Source: Candidatus Babeliales bacterium (lineage in GTDB: Bacteria; Babelota; Babeliae; Babelales; JACPOV01). Taken from it: a stretch of 64,000 nt of DNA. The notes beneath the pieces were generated by a model. The model saw only the letters and a list, made by a program, of their open reading frames with translations, was not told the origin of the DNA and ran no database searches. A program made the position numbers and the translations under genes. Location: positions 434,001 to 498,000 of the forward strand of contig DATALT010000002.1 of assembly GCA_036260945.1 (NCBI GenBank). Reading direction: 5' to 3'. Position 1 is the first letter of the stretch. The number at the start of each line of letters is the position of its first letter. Positions 32,949 to 40,783 of the stretch are shown here, piece by piece.

Positions 32949-33332
32949 CTAGAGAATCACGCATTTCTTTTTCTTCGTGGTACGTTCAGGCAATTCATTA
33001 AATTGATCAAATTGCTCCACAATCCATTTGCCCTGTTTTTTTTTGTAAAGATAGGTAACTGCCGCTTCATTTTCTTTTACTGCTTTTTTTCTAATCATGA
33101 TCAATGAAACTTGATTAAATGGTGCTATGCTCATATCTATTTGATTTTTTGGGATTTCGGCATCAATCGATTCTTTTTTTTGATTCTGAAAAGTAACAAT
33201 AAAATCATTTGTATCATTAGAGCGTGCTAGTATGGACAAAACCAAACTATCTCCCCCATCCACAACCACCTTGCCGGCATCGCAATTAAAGAAAACTAAT
33301 AATAGAGCCACCCAAACGATATTTTTCAGCAT
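32949..33332 (-). CDS. Small exported protein ending KKKK-CVIL (candidate CaaX effector)
   Basis: The gene encodes 127 residues. The ATG at 33332 is chosen because GAGGAG lies 6 bases before it and it begins a signal peptide (MLKNIVWVALLLVFFNCDAG). The mature part is a compact beta-rich domain ending in TYLYKKKQGKWIVEQFDQ, distantly similar to the end of the next gene upstream. The last eight residues are KKKK-C-V-I-L followed by the stop codon TAG, which I checked codon by codon. A basic run before C-a-a-L is the signal used by eukaryotic geranylgeranyltransferase I on Rho and Rap proteins. Bacteria have no such enzyme for proteins, so a host-modified effector is a reasonable hypothesis. Confidence 0.75.
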   Translation of the reverse strand: MLKNIVWVALLLVFFNCDAGKVVVDGGDSLVLSILARSNDTNDFIVTFQNQKKESIDAEIPKNQIDMSIAPFNQVSLIMIRKKAVKENEAAVTYLYKKKQGKWIVEQFDQFNELPERTTKKKKCVIL

Positions 33333-33370
33333 AAAAAACTCCTCAAAAAAAGTTACACTATTATCTGAGA

Positions 33371-33703
33371 CTAAAGAATTGTGCATCTTTTAGTTTCTCT
33401 ATCAACGCTTATTCTCAGCCAATCATTGCCATCACGCACAAACGTGAAAGTCTTGATTTTCTTCTTTCCAGGAATTTCTACTACAATACTAGTGATATCG
33501 TTATCTATTTCATCAAATTCTCTCAGACATTTGAGTACTTTCTCCCCATTGGCCCTCTCAAAAACAACTCTTCCAGCACCCATCTTCATTGCCGAATGAA
33601 GGTACGCAATCACGCTGTACGTCCCAACCTTACTCTCTTCTTGAGCGCAACAAAAGTTAAAAATAATCAAATTGAGAAATAATAAAAAAAGGTGTGGTCG
33701 CAT
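33371..33703 (-). CDS. Small exported protein ending KR-CTIL (candidate CaaX effector)
   Basis: The 110-residue protein has a signal peptide (MRPHLFLLFLNLIIFNFCCA, cut before Q). The mature domain of about 90 residues is beta-rich (GTYSVIAYL, AGRVVFERANGEKV, SIVVEIPGKKKIKTFTFVRD). It ends with DRETKR-C-T-I-L and the stop TAG, again a CaaX-type box with Leu at the end. The stretch TFTFVRDGNDWLRIS parallels TYLYKKKQGKWIVEQ in the neighbour at 32949, so the two are likely diverged tandem copies that both kept the terminal box. Intracellular function unknown. The two genes are probably co-transcribed, 38 bases apart. Confidence 0.73.
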   Translation of the reverse strand: MRPHLFLLFLNLIIFNFCCAQEESKVGTYSVIAYLHSAMKMGAGRVVFERANGEKVLKCLREFDEIDNDITSIVVEIPGKKKIKTFTFVRDGNDWLRISVDRETKRCTIL

Positions 33704-33771
33704 AAAATATCTCTTAAATAAAAGGCTTTTTCCGAAATAAGATTATTTGAAAAAAGCTTTTTATACAAGTT

Positions 33772-34209
33772 TTACTGATGAAGCGATATCAATGCATTCA
33801 GCATACATAAAGCTATGGCAACGAGAGTTAATGTAACTAAATCTTGTCGCGTCCAGCGGGGTTCAATTTCAGACGTTCGCTCAACTATTATCAGCTTTCG
33901 TGAAAGATCGCGTGAAATAAGCCACCTTTGCGTGTGCCAGTTTCGATCTTCGATCCATATGAAAACAGCGCGATCATCGTCGACGGTGCCTTCAATATTC
34001 TCTATGTCTCCAAAAGATTCTTTGCTTTTTTGAATGCGTCCAAACATATCAATTAATAAATCCTGATATTCGTCGACGGTAAATTCCGTTTTGTTGGCTA
34101 ACACTTTATTTTGAAGACTAGTTTGATGAAAAGAAATCGCCGCTCGAATAAAAAAATAGAACAAAAGCACTATGATCAATTGCATGGTTAACGATAAGGG
34201 AGAAGACAT
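33772..34209 (-). CDS. Two-helix membrane protein of unknown function
   Basis: This 145-residue protein has hydrophobic helices at both ends (LTMQLIIVLLFYFFIRAAI and LVTLTLVAIALCMLNALI). Between them lies a soluble acidic domain of about 90 residues (residues 40-125) with a Trp-rich beta segment (FIWIEDRNWHTQRWLIS). The TM-soluble-TM layout is shared with other genes of this cluster. It is the first gene upstream of the two CaaX-type genes on the same strand, 68 bases away. Function not recognised. Confidence 0.65.
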   Translation of the reverse strand: MSSPLSLTMQLIIVLLFYFFIRAAISFHQTSLQNKVLANKTEFTVDEYQDLLIDMFGRIQKSKESFGDIENIEGTVDDDRAVFIWIEDRNWHTQRWLISRDLSRKLIIVERTSEIEPRWTRQDLVTLTLVAIALCMLNALISLHQ

Positions 34210-34450
34210 CGTAATACCTGTCTATAAAAAATTAAAGTATCGCACGTTTCTTTCTGCGTTCATGCTCCGCTGTATCAAATTGCTTAATATCCCCAGCCCC
34301 CTTTTCCCCATACAGTTTAATAGAGTAAAAATTACGATGAGAACGATTAATTTTCTAACATCAATGCGTACACTCTTCTAGAGAATTAATTTATTCTTAT
34401 TAACTTGAGAATAGTGGCTCTCAAAAATAATATTCAATAGTTGATGATTG

Positions 34451-34480
34451 TAAAAAAAAGCAGCGCCCGTATGGGCGCCC
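34451..34480 (-). terminator. Rho-independent terminator (minus strand)
   Basis: GCGCCC and GGGCGC (34463-34468 and 34473-34478) form a stem around a GTAT loop. On the minus strand it is followed by a run of eight T. It ends the transcript carrying the genes from 36610 down to 34505. Confidence 0.85.
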
Positions 34481-34504
34481 CTTGCTTACTCAAAATATCG
34501 AAAA

Positions 34505-35119
34505 TCATCGGTGCGCTGTATAAATCTCTCCGAAAATAGTAAGAATTCCTATACCAATTGATACATTCCGTATCCAATTTGCATAACCAATACTTTTTAG
34601 CTTGCGCTCATGGGTCGTCACTTGAATGTTCGGATTATCTAAAACACTATCGCCTTCCTTCACGGAAACTCCCATTCTTGGATAGTTATCGTTCGCATTC
34701 ATCACCTTCTCTACCTGTATACTTTGAGTCTTTAGTACGGTAAATTGGATTTTATCATCCCAACATTTACCCAACAAATTTATTTTTCTAAATGATTGAA
34801 CTGATTTATCATTCCAATTTACACCAGAATAAATTATCTCATAACCCCTCTTTAATTTTTCATTAATTAAATCTTGAGCCTCATCGCTATTTTTTATTAA
34901 TGACCGCACAGGATGGGTCTCATTATAGTGCTTCAGTCGTCTGTGCTCATAATGATTAATCAATCGATGAACAACTAACCCACCGCCAATAAACGAAAGT
35001 CCCGCAATCCCCAGCTTGTGGTTTGCCATCGAGGAACATGCGGATGAAAGAATGGTATCGTGCGATTGCGCGTGACCTAAAAACGAAACTATTAACAAAA
35101 GAAACGCTATTTTTTTCAT
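34505..35119 (-). CDS. Exported membrane protein, family B member 1
   Basis: The 204-residue protein has a signal peptide (KKIAFLLLIVSFLGHAQS), a glycine-rich hydrophobic segment (KLGIAGLSFIGGGLVVHRLI) and a C-terminal hydrophobic segment (GYANWIRNVSIGIGILTIFG). The gene at 35215 shares each block: KLGIAGIGLIGGGLFAKRII, then YERELKNVGYANWVQNAF, the counterpart of HERKLKSIGYANWIRNVS here. The soluble middle part of about 100 residues is more diverged. The two are clearly tandem paralogues. Function not recognised; likely an inner-membrane protein with a periplasmic domain. Confidence 0.75.
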   Translation of the reverse strand: MKKIAFLLLIVSFLGHAQSHDTILSSACSSMANHKLGIAGLSFIGGGLVVHRLINHYEHRRLKHYNETHPVRSLIKNSDEAQDLINEKLKRGYEIIYSGVNWNDKSVQSFRKINLLGKCWDDKIQFTVLKTQSIQVEKVMNANDNYPRMGVSVKEGDSVLDNPNIQVTTHERKLKSIGYANWIRNVSIGIGILTIFGEIYTAHR

Positions 35120-35214
35120 TTTTTCCTCATCAAATGCATTTTTATTTTTAAATGTTATCCAATAAAGAGTGATGCCAACAGTAATTGCCTACCGAGCACC
35201 TAACCTGTCCCTTA

Positions 35215-35796
35215 TTAACGATTACTTAAAGCGAAGCTTTTGAATACCGCTAGTGCCCCAATTCCAATAAATGCATTTTGCACCCAGTTTGCGTACCCTA
35301 CATTTTTAAGCTCTCTCTCATAACTTTTCACAAAAATTTCATCAGCAGACGAGCTTATGCTGATCTCTTCCCGATTCTTAAAATGAATAAGATGCTTGTC
35401 TTTTGAAACGGTTAATGTAATTTTATCTTCTAACTCTTTTCCGAGTGTTGTATTTTTTCTAAAAGTAACATTAAGAGTTGAATTGTCATAATTTTCCCCT
35501 ATCTGCGAACTTTCTGAAAAACCGTGTTGGACTTTTTTATTGATTAAAGTAGAAATTTCAGATGCATTCATTTTTTGAGTATCTACGACAGTATTCTGCC
35601 TGTAGCGATCCAATCTTTTATTTTCAATTCCATGAATAATTCGTTTGGCAAAAAGTCCTCCACCAATCAATCCAATTCCCGCAATCCCAAGTTTGTGATT
35701 TACTAACCATGAAGAAATGGTCGAAAAGAATGTATCGTGTGATTGCGCATGCGCTAAAGATGAAGCCATTAACAAAATGAAGGCTGTTTTTTTCAT
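35215..35796 (-). CDS. Exported membrane protein, family B member 2
   Basis: The gene encodes 193 residues from the ATG at 35796, which has GAGGAG 4 bases upstream; an earlier in-frame ATG lacks this. It has a signal peptide (KKTAFILLMASSLAHAQS) and the same two hydrophobic blocks as the gene at 34505 (KLGIAGIGLIGGGLFAKRII; GYANWVQNAFIGIGALAVF). The middle region carries a conserved pattern of a Tyr-Asp-containing strand followed by FRKNTTLGKELEDKITLTV, matching FRKINLLGKCWDDKIQFTV in the paralogue. Function not recognised. Confidence 0.75.
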   Translation of the reverse strand: MKKTAFILLMASSLAHAQSHDTFFSTISSWLVNHKLGIAGIGLIGGGLFAKRIIHGIENKRLDRYRQNTVVDTQKMNASEISTLINKKVQHGFSESSQIGENYDNSTLNVTFRKNTTLGKELEDKITLTVSKDKHLIHFKNREEISISSSADEIFVKSYERELKNVGYANWVQNAFIGIGALAVFKSFALSNR

Positions 35797-35821
35797 GTTT
35801 CTCCTCAATTAATTTAATATT

Positions 35822-36610
35822 CTATTTTTTTGATTTTATCCAATAAAGAGCGATTCCACTCGTTATAGCAAACCATGCAGAAAAAAATTTTTTCGGATGT
35901 TTTAAAAGAGGCGCATATTGCGGCATTTCAGGAAGTTCTTGTTCCTTAAAATAGATAGCTGTATTATCAAGAGGGCAATAAACCTCTTGCAAGGATACAC
36001 AATAAGGGTACATCTTTTTCCAACCCGGGGAATCTTTTTCTATTTTATCTTTAGAATCAGATGAAAGTTGTGATTCGAGTTCATTCAAAAAACTTTCTTG
36101 AAAGGTTGCTTCCCATTCATTAGATTCTTTTTCCATTACTACCGCTTTCATCATTTTATTCACTTGAAACCCATCTTCGATGATCGGTTCTTTTGGCAAG
36201 TACATTATCTTTCGATCCTCGGCCATAACCTGCGCACTCCAACCAACTGAGCCTTGAATACCCACGCGCGGACCTACATAAGCTCTGCTCGGCTTAGCCA
36301 TATCGTAGTTCTTACATATCTCTCGCAACTGTTTTTCATTACCTTTAGATACTTGGATATGTCCGTGATGATTTTGATATCTGATCTTGTCACCAAATTT
36401 CTCATTCTTTTTTTGAATAGGCGCGACTTTTTCATTATATTCCTTAATCGCGTTGGCATGATTCAATCGATCATAGCAATGAACGCCGAGCCCCACTAAT
36501 CCAACTCCTAAACTCCCACCAAAAACGTGCGCAGAAGTAAATGACGTTGTTTCCATAGATTTGGCCTGCGCAACAAGCAGTGCAAGCGCAAAAATTAATA
36601 TTTTTTTCAT
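35822..36610 (-). CDS. Exported membrane protein, distant family B-like
   Basis: This 262-residue protein has a signal peptide (KKILIFALALLVAQAKS), a glycine-rich hydrophobic segment near residue 30 (VFGGSLGVGLVGLGVHCYDR) and a C-terminal hydrophobic segment (KKFFSAWFAITSGIALYWIK). The same three-part plan as the two downstream genes, with a 26-base gap to the nearest, suggests a shared origin and operon. The middle domain is about 170 residues and contains several Tyr/Trp residues and two Cys (MYPYCVSLQEVYC). Function not recognised. Confidence 0.7.
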   Translation of the reverse strand: MKKILIFALALLVAQAKSMETTSFTSAHVFGGSLGVGLVGLGVHCYDRLNHANAIKEYNEKVAPIQKKNEKFGDKIRYQNHHGHIQVSKGNEKQLREICKNYDMAKPSRAYVGPRVGIQGSVGWSAQVMAEDRKIMYLPKEPIIEDGFQVNKMMKAVVMEKESNEWEATFQESFLNELESQLSSDSKDKIEKDSPGWKKMYPYCVSLQEVYCPLDNTAIYFKEQELPEMPQYAPLLKHPKKFFSAWFAITSGIALYWIKSKK

Positions 36611-36684
36611 GCAATACCCCTAAAAAAATCAGATTTCCCCTCCCATTCTAGCTATTGCCTAAGAATTGTCCACGATAGCTCACT

Positions 36685-36715
36685 AAAAAAAGGCGCAATT
36701 TCTTGCGCCTTTTTA
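36685..36715 (-). terminator. Rho-independent terminator (bidirectional)
   Basis: AAAAAGGCGCAA pairs with TTGCGCCTTTTT around a 4-base loop. It ends the RHH/parA transcript on the minus strand; T runs exist on both sides. Confidence 0.9.
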
Positions 36716-36738
36716 TGCTAAAAGTTCTTTTTGCTATT

Positions 36739-37062
36739 TTATACCAGCGGCCTTCCGCCTTTTAGGCTGCGCTCCTTGCGTTCCGGGTATTGGTCGCCTC
36801 GTTTTTTTTCCAATTTTACGACTGCTTGCTCAAATGCTTCTTGCGCAAGCGCCGTAAGCGTTAACCCAGGTTCCCAGAAAACCACATTTTTAATTTTATC
36901 TATTAAATCGATTGGTAAATGGATCGTAATGCGTTGCTTTTTTACCGATTCTGTTTCTTGCTCGTGCACCGATTCAACTTTTTTTTGTGCCGAACGAGTT
37001 GTTGTAGCTGCTAAATAGGCCTCAAGCGGATTACTGCCTAATGTTCTTTTCTTTTTAACCAT
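36739..37062 (-). CDS. Ribbon-helix-helix DNA-binding protein, partner of ParA
   Basis: The 107-residue protein has a disordered Lys/Ser-rich N-terminus and a ribbon-helix-helix domain at about 43-95. The domain consists of a beta strand (QRITIHLP) and two helices (IDLIDKIKNVVF and LTLTALAQEAFEQAV). The C-terminus is basic. It has AAAAGGAG before the ATG and lies 13 bases after parA. Small RHH proteins of this kind act as the centromere-binding partner of ParA, replacing ParB. They may also repress their own operon. No centromere repeats are obvious near it. Confidence 0.75.
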   Translation of the reverse strand: MVKKKRTLGSNPLEAYLAATTTRSAQKKVESVHEQETESVKKQRITIHLPIDLIDKIKNVVFWEPGLTLTALAQEAFEQAVVKLEKKRGDQYPERKERSLKGGRPLV

Positions 37063-37075
37063 GAAAATCTCCTTT

Positions 37076-37837
37076 TTATATCACTTCTTGTTTCATTACT
37101 TCTTTTGCAAATGCGCGATAATCGGCTGCGCCGTGGCTTGCATCATCATAAGAAAAAATCGGCTCGCTAAATGAAGAAGCTTCCGAAAGTTTAATATTTT
37201 CTCGAATAGCAGTTTTGAAAAGCATATCTTTAAAATTATTTTTCAACTCATCGATAACTTCTTTTGCATGCTTTGTGCGAGCATCAACGCGGCACGGAAC
37301 AATTCCCGCAATAGCAAGTTCAGGATTAAGACGTTGTTTAATTACTTCAATCGTTTGCAATAATTGCACAAGCCCAGAAAGCGCCATAAAGCGAGTTTCC
37401 ACCGGTACGATAACTTCATGAACTGCAGATAACGCATTCACCGTTAAAACACCTAGCGTTGGGGGACAATCAATAAGAATATAATCGAATGTTGTGCTGC
37501 CCATTTGCTCAATATGATGCTTTAACAGCGTCTCAGAGCCAACTTCATGCGCCAATAATTTCTCGACGCCAATAAGCCATGTAGAAGATGGAACCAACGA
37601 TATATTTTTGTATGCCGTTGCTGCAACGATTGAGGCAAGAGAAACATTTTCAACAAATGCACTATAAATGCCTTTTTCGGTGCTAGAAAAACCGAACCAC
37701 TGCGTGGTGGATGCTTGCGGATCAAGATCGATTACGAGCACTTTTCTTTTTTTTTCTGCAAGTGCAGCTGCCAAATTTACTGTCGTGGTTGTTTTGCCGC
37801 TACCGCCCTTTTGATTAATAATCGCTATCGAACGCAT
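37076..37837 (-). CDS. parA: ParA-family partition ATPase
   Basis: This 253-residue protein has the deviant Walker A KGGSGKTTTTVNLAAALAE at 10-28, with both signature lysines. It also has Walker A' VLVIDLDPQAS and switch motif DYILIDCPPTLG. It lacks the N-terminal HTH of plasmid type Ia proteins, so it is a type Ib or chromosomal Soj-like ParA. It drives segregation of DNA or the positioning of cell structures. The partner is the RHH gene 13 bases downstream, not a ParB. It may be of plasmid origin or serve to place another structure. Confidence 0.88.
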   Translation of the reverse strand: MRSIAIINQKGGSGKTTTTVNLAAALAEKKRKVLVIDLDPQASTTQWFGFSSTEKGIYSAFVENVSLASIVAATAYKNISLVPSSTWLIGVEKLLAHEVGSETLLKHHIEQMGSTTFDYILIDCPPTLGVLTVNALSAVHEVIVPVETRFMALSGLVQLLQTIEVIKQRLNPELAIAGIVPCRVDARTKHAKEVIDELKNNFKDMLFKTAIRENIKLSEASSFSEPIFSYDDASHGAADYRAFAKEVMKQEVI

Positions 37838-38003
37838 TATTTGCTCCTTTTTTTATTGCCTCATGGATTGCCGTTGACTAGGGGGGCCCCAAATTAACTG
37901 CTCACAATTTCGCTCGCATAATAACATGAGTAAAAAAAAGATTACAAGGTTTACCTTGCTGCCGTTGCAGCATTGGAGGACGAACAAAAAAAATACTATC
38001 GCG

Positions 38004-38110
38004 CCCTTCGATACAATTTCTCGCTACGCTCCAAATCGCTCAGCGTGAGCGGCGAAACTAATCCGCTCGCGGTGAGTGATTTTCGCAATTTGTGAGAAAA
38101 ATGTATCGAA
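38004..38110 (+). repeat. Dispersed inverted-repeat element, copy 2
   Basis: The left arm CCCTTCGATACAATTTCTC...AAATCGCTCAGCGTGAGCGG and the right arm, read on the other strand, TTCGATACATTTTTCTC...AAATCACTCACCGCGAGCGG, are complementary over nearly the whole length. The 107-base element can fold into one long hairpin. It lies between parA and the ABC-2 permease. Confidence 0.82.
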
Positions 38111-38129
38111 CTATAGCGAATTTTAAAAA

Positions 38130-38924
38130 TCAATCTTCGAGTCGCTCGAGCCCATACACCTTGCTTAATTTAAACAAATAGAAAAAGAGAAAAAGCGCGC
38201 ACATTAAATAAAAGAGATTCAGCAGCAAACCTTTTAAGAGAAAAATCTCAACAGGCTCACCCGCGATCGCTCCACGCATTGCTATAAACGTATAGGTCAT
38301 CGGGATAAATGCACTTATTTTTTGAATCCATGCAGGCATCACTTCAATAGGAGCAAACGCACCACAAAACGGCGCAAAGAACCAACCCATGGGCCACGGC
38401 AGCGATTGAACCGTGTGGCCCCAATAAATAATAAGCGCCGCGCAAATAATGCCGATCGACCAACCAGAAATCATTTGCAGTAAAATGCACCAGAGCATCG
38501 GCAATCCGATACTGAACACATTAACGTTAAAAATAAAAAAAATCGCCGCAGAAAGCACTGCAACGGTCAACAGCACACGAATTACCCCCATTACTAAAAG
38601 ACTGCAAAGCCATTCAGAAATAGTAAGCGGGGTTGAAAAAAGATTAATTAAATTTCTGCTCCAAAGTTCCTCGGTCAGATTTACCGAAACTTCTAAACTT
38701 GAGCGATAAAGCATATTCCAAAGAAAAACACCGCCCAGAATAGCCAACATGATTTCTGGAGATTTATTGCCGTCCCGTTCGGTTACCCACAAACTCATAA
38801 ATCCCCAAAGGATGACGTCAAACATCGGCCAATAAAAATTATCAATAATGCGATATAAATCTCTAAACTGCAAAAGCACGTGCCGCTCAATAACGCCAGC
38901 TATGCAATGCCATCTAATAAGCAT
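38130..38924 (-). CDS. ABC-2 type transporter permease
   Basis: The 264-residue protein has six hydrophobic helices. The pattern (AGVIERHVLLQFRDLYRIID, then FYWPMFDVILWGFM) and the late PLPWPMGWFFAPFCGAFAPIEVMPAWIQ-type region (residues about 170-200) fit ABC-2 permeases of the drug or polysaccharide export class. It lies 9 bases after its ATPase on the same strand, and the two make one exporter. The cargo is unknown. Confidence 0.88.
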   Translation of the reverse strand: MLIRWHCIAGVIERHVLLQFRDLYRIIDNFYWPMFDVILWGFMSLWVTERDGNKSPEIMLAILGGVFLWNMLYRSSLEVSVNLTEELWSRNLINLFSTPLTISEWLCSLLVMGVIRVLLTVAVLSAAIFFIFNVNVFSIGLPMLWCILLQMISGWSIGIICAALIIYWGHTVQSLPWPMGWFFAPFCGAFAPIEVMPAWIQKISAFIPMTYTFIAMRGAIAGEPVEIFLLKGLLLNLFYLMCALFLFFYLFKLSKVYGLERLED

Positions 38925-38933
38925 AGTTTTTCC

Positions 38934-39881
38934 TTATATATTTTTTCGTGCGATCGTTAAAAAATAATCTTCAAGCGTCGGTTTTTCTATCGCAATGTGC
39001 GAATAAGAAACGCCCAATCGGGAGCATGTTGAAAAGAGCCCACTAATTGCCTGCTCATCGATGGTAATATCCAGATCATGATCGTGAACAACAAATTGGA
39101 CACCCTGCTTTTCAAGCTCATCAATTAATAATGGAAGATTACGCACGATCGTTATTTTTACACGCGATTTTGAAACGGTAGCCGCTAATTTATCTGGTGT
39201 ATCGTGGGCAATAATCGTTCCTTGCTTAAGAACTAATACGCGATCACAAACATGCGCAACTTCGTTCATATCGTGAGAAGCTAAAAGGATTGAAACATTA
39301 GATTTTTTTTGCTGATCAAGCAAGAAGTACCGAACACTTTCAACTACATCGGGATCAAGCGATGCGGTAGGTTCATCAAGGAGAACAAGCTCAGGGCTTG
39401 ATAAAAAAGCTTTGGTGAGCATAACGCGCGTCATCTGCCCTGCAGATAAACCACCTGTATATCGATCAAGCAAATGAGAAACGTTAAATGCGCTTAGTAG
39501 CTCTTCACTTTTAAAGCGCGCTTGCTCGGCAGATAAACCGTAAAGCTTGCCGATAATGCGCAAATTTTCCCATACGGTAAACTTTGATGGCAGCTTTGCG
39601 TATCCTGTCGCATATCCTATTTTTTCCATCACGGTCGCTTGATGCGTAGCAAAATTCTGCCCAAAATAACTAATACTGCCCCCGGTCGGCGTAAGCGTAC
39701 CGAGAAGCATTTGCATAGTAGTAGATTTTCCAGCGCCGTTTGGCCCCAAAAGGCCGAGGATTTCACCTTTTTCAATAGAGAACGATATTTGATCTACCGC
39801 GACAAAAGGATGACCTTTTTTAAACCATGAAGAAGAATGAAAAATTTTTGTTAATTGCCGAACCTGCAATACACAATGCAT
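38934..39881 (-). CDS. ABC transporter ATP-binding protein
   Basis: This 315-residue ATPase has Walker A LLGPNGAGKSTTMQML near residue 45, signature GGLSAGQMTRVML near 145, Walker B PELVLLDEPTASLDPD and the switch His (LASHDMNEV). An extra C-terminal domain of about 80 residues follows, as in many ABC-2 exporter ATPases. It is the first gene of the two-gene export operon with the permease at 38130. Assignment as an export ATPase is firm; substrate unknown. Confidence 0.92.
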   Translation of the reverse strand: MHCVLQVRQLTKIFHSSSWFKKGHPFVAVDQISFSIEKGEILGLLGPNGAGKSTTMQMLLGTLTPTGGSISYFGQNFATHQATVMEKIGYATGYAKLPSKFTVWENLRIIGKLYGLSAEQARFKSEELLSAFNVSHLLDRYTGGLSAGQMTRVMLTKAFLSSPELVLLDEPTASLDPDVVESVRYFLLDQQKKSNVSILLASHDMNEVAHVCDRVLVLKQGTIIAHDTPDKLAATVSKSRVKITIVRNLPLLIDELEKQGVQFVVHDHDLDITIDEQAISGLFSTCSRLGVSYSHIAIEKPTLEDYFLTIARKNI

Positions 39882-39982
39882 AAAAACCTATCTACAATGA
39901 CAATTAAAATAAATGATTAGTGCTGATTGAAAAACAAAATTGTTCCGCTACTCTATAAAAGTATAGTATAAACCACACAAAT

Positions 39983-40783
39983 ATGAAAATTAGTATGCAA
40001 AAAAATCTAGCAGCTTTACTCGTCGTTATTCTTTTGAGCTCGCTTTGCAAAGCAGCTATCCATCAAGATCAAGATCGCGTGCATCCGTTGGATTTTCATC
40101 AGAAATCTCAAATGCCAAATCCTAAGACATTAATTGTTGCATCAAACCAAGAAGAGTATGAAGCTTTAAATGCCGACTTAGACAAAAGAAAAAATTGCTA
40201 TTCTTCCAACGATCCCGTTGGAGCAATTGTGCATCAACATACCGTCGTACTAGCTACGCCTATACCCAAAACTACCGCTAGTAGCGCTGCGACAAAAGCT
40301 GCGGAGTTAGAAAAACAAAAGCTCAAAGAAGAAAATGCAGAGCTTGATGTGCAAGCAGCGGATTTGAGAGCAGATAGTACTTCTTTGGAAAAAAAACAAA
40401 CCGAGATTAATGAATTCGGAAAAGCCCTTTCGTGTATGTCATTTACTAAAGAAGATGAAACCTCTTCATTTATTAGAGCTATGGGAAAAGTTATGCAGAG
40501 CATTAAATTTCCTCAGCATGGCCATATAGAATATAATAAACAGCCAATTTTAGATTTATTTTCTGAACAAAATAAACATATCAGTAAGTTACAAGAGCAG
40601 TTAGAAATGGCTCGTAAAGATTTACTATCGCAACGATTACGCAATAAAGATGCTAAGAAACTACATGAAACTAAATCGAATTCAATATTTTCCAAAAGGT
40701 CACTCTTGCCATTTTTTACCGGCGTGGCAATAACTTCTGGCGGATTTGCAGCCTTGTATTTTACGTATCTCAAGAATAAATAA
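39983..40783 (+). CDS. Exported coiled-coil protein with C-terminal membrane anchor
   Basis: The 266-residue protein has a signal peptide (KNLAALLVVILLSSLCKA), a disordered region, a coiled coil at about 105-150 (KAAELEKQKLKEENAELDVQ) and another at 195-225 (EQNKHISKLQEQLEMARKDL). It ends with a hydrophobic segment flanked by basic residues (RSLLPFFTGVAITSGGFAAL). The C-terminal hairpin-like anchor resembles those of other exported proteins in the window. An in-frame ATG 12 bases later is also a possible start. Function not recognised. Confidence 0.68.
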   Translation: MKISMQKNLAALLVVILLSSLCKAAIHQDQDRVHPLDFHQKSQMPNPKTLIVASNQEEYEALNADLDKRKNCYSSNDPVGAIVHQHTVVLATPIPKTTASSAATKAAELEKQKLKEENAELDVQAADLRADSTSLEKKQTEINEFGKALSCMSFTKEDETSSFIRAMGKVMQSIKFPQHGHIEYNKQPILDLFSEQNKHISKLQEQLEMARKDLLSQRLRNKDAKKLHETKSNSIFSKRSLLPFFTGVAITSGGFAALYFTYLKNK

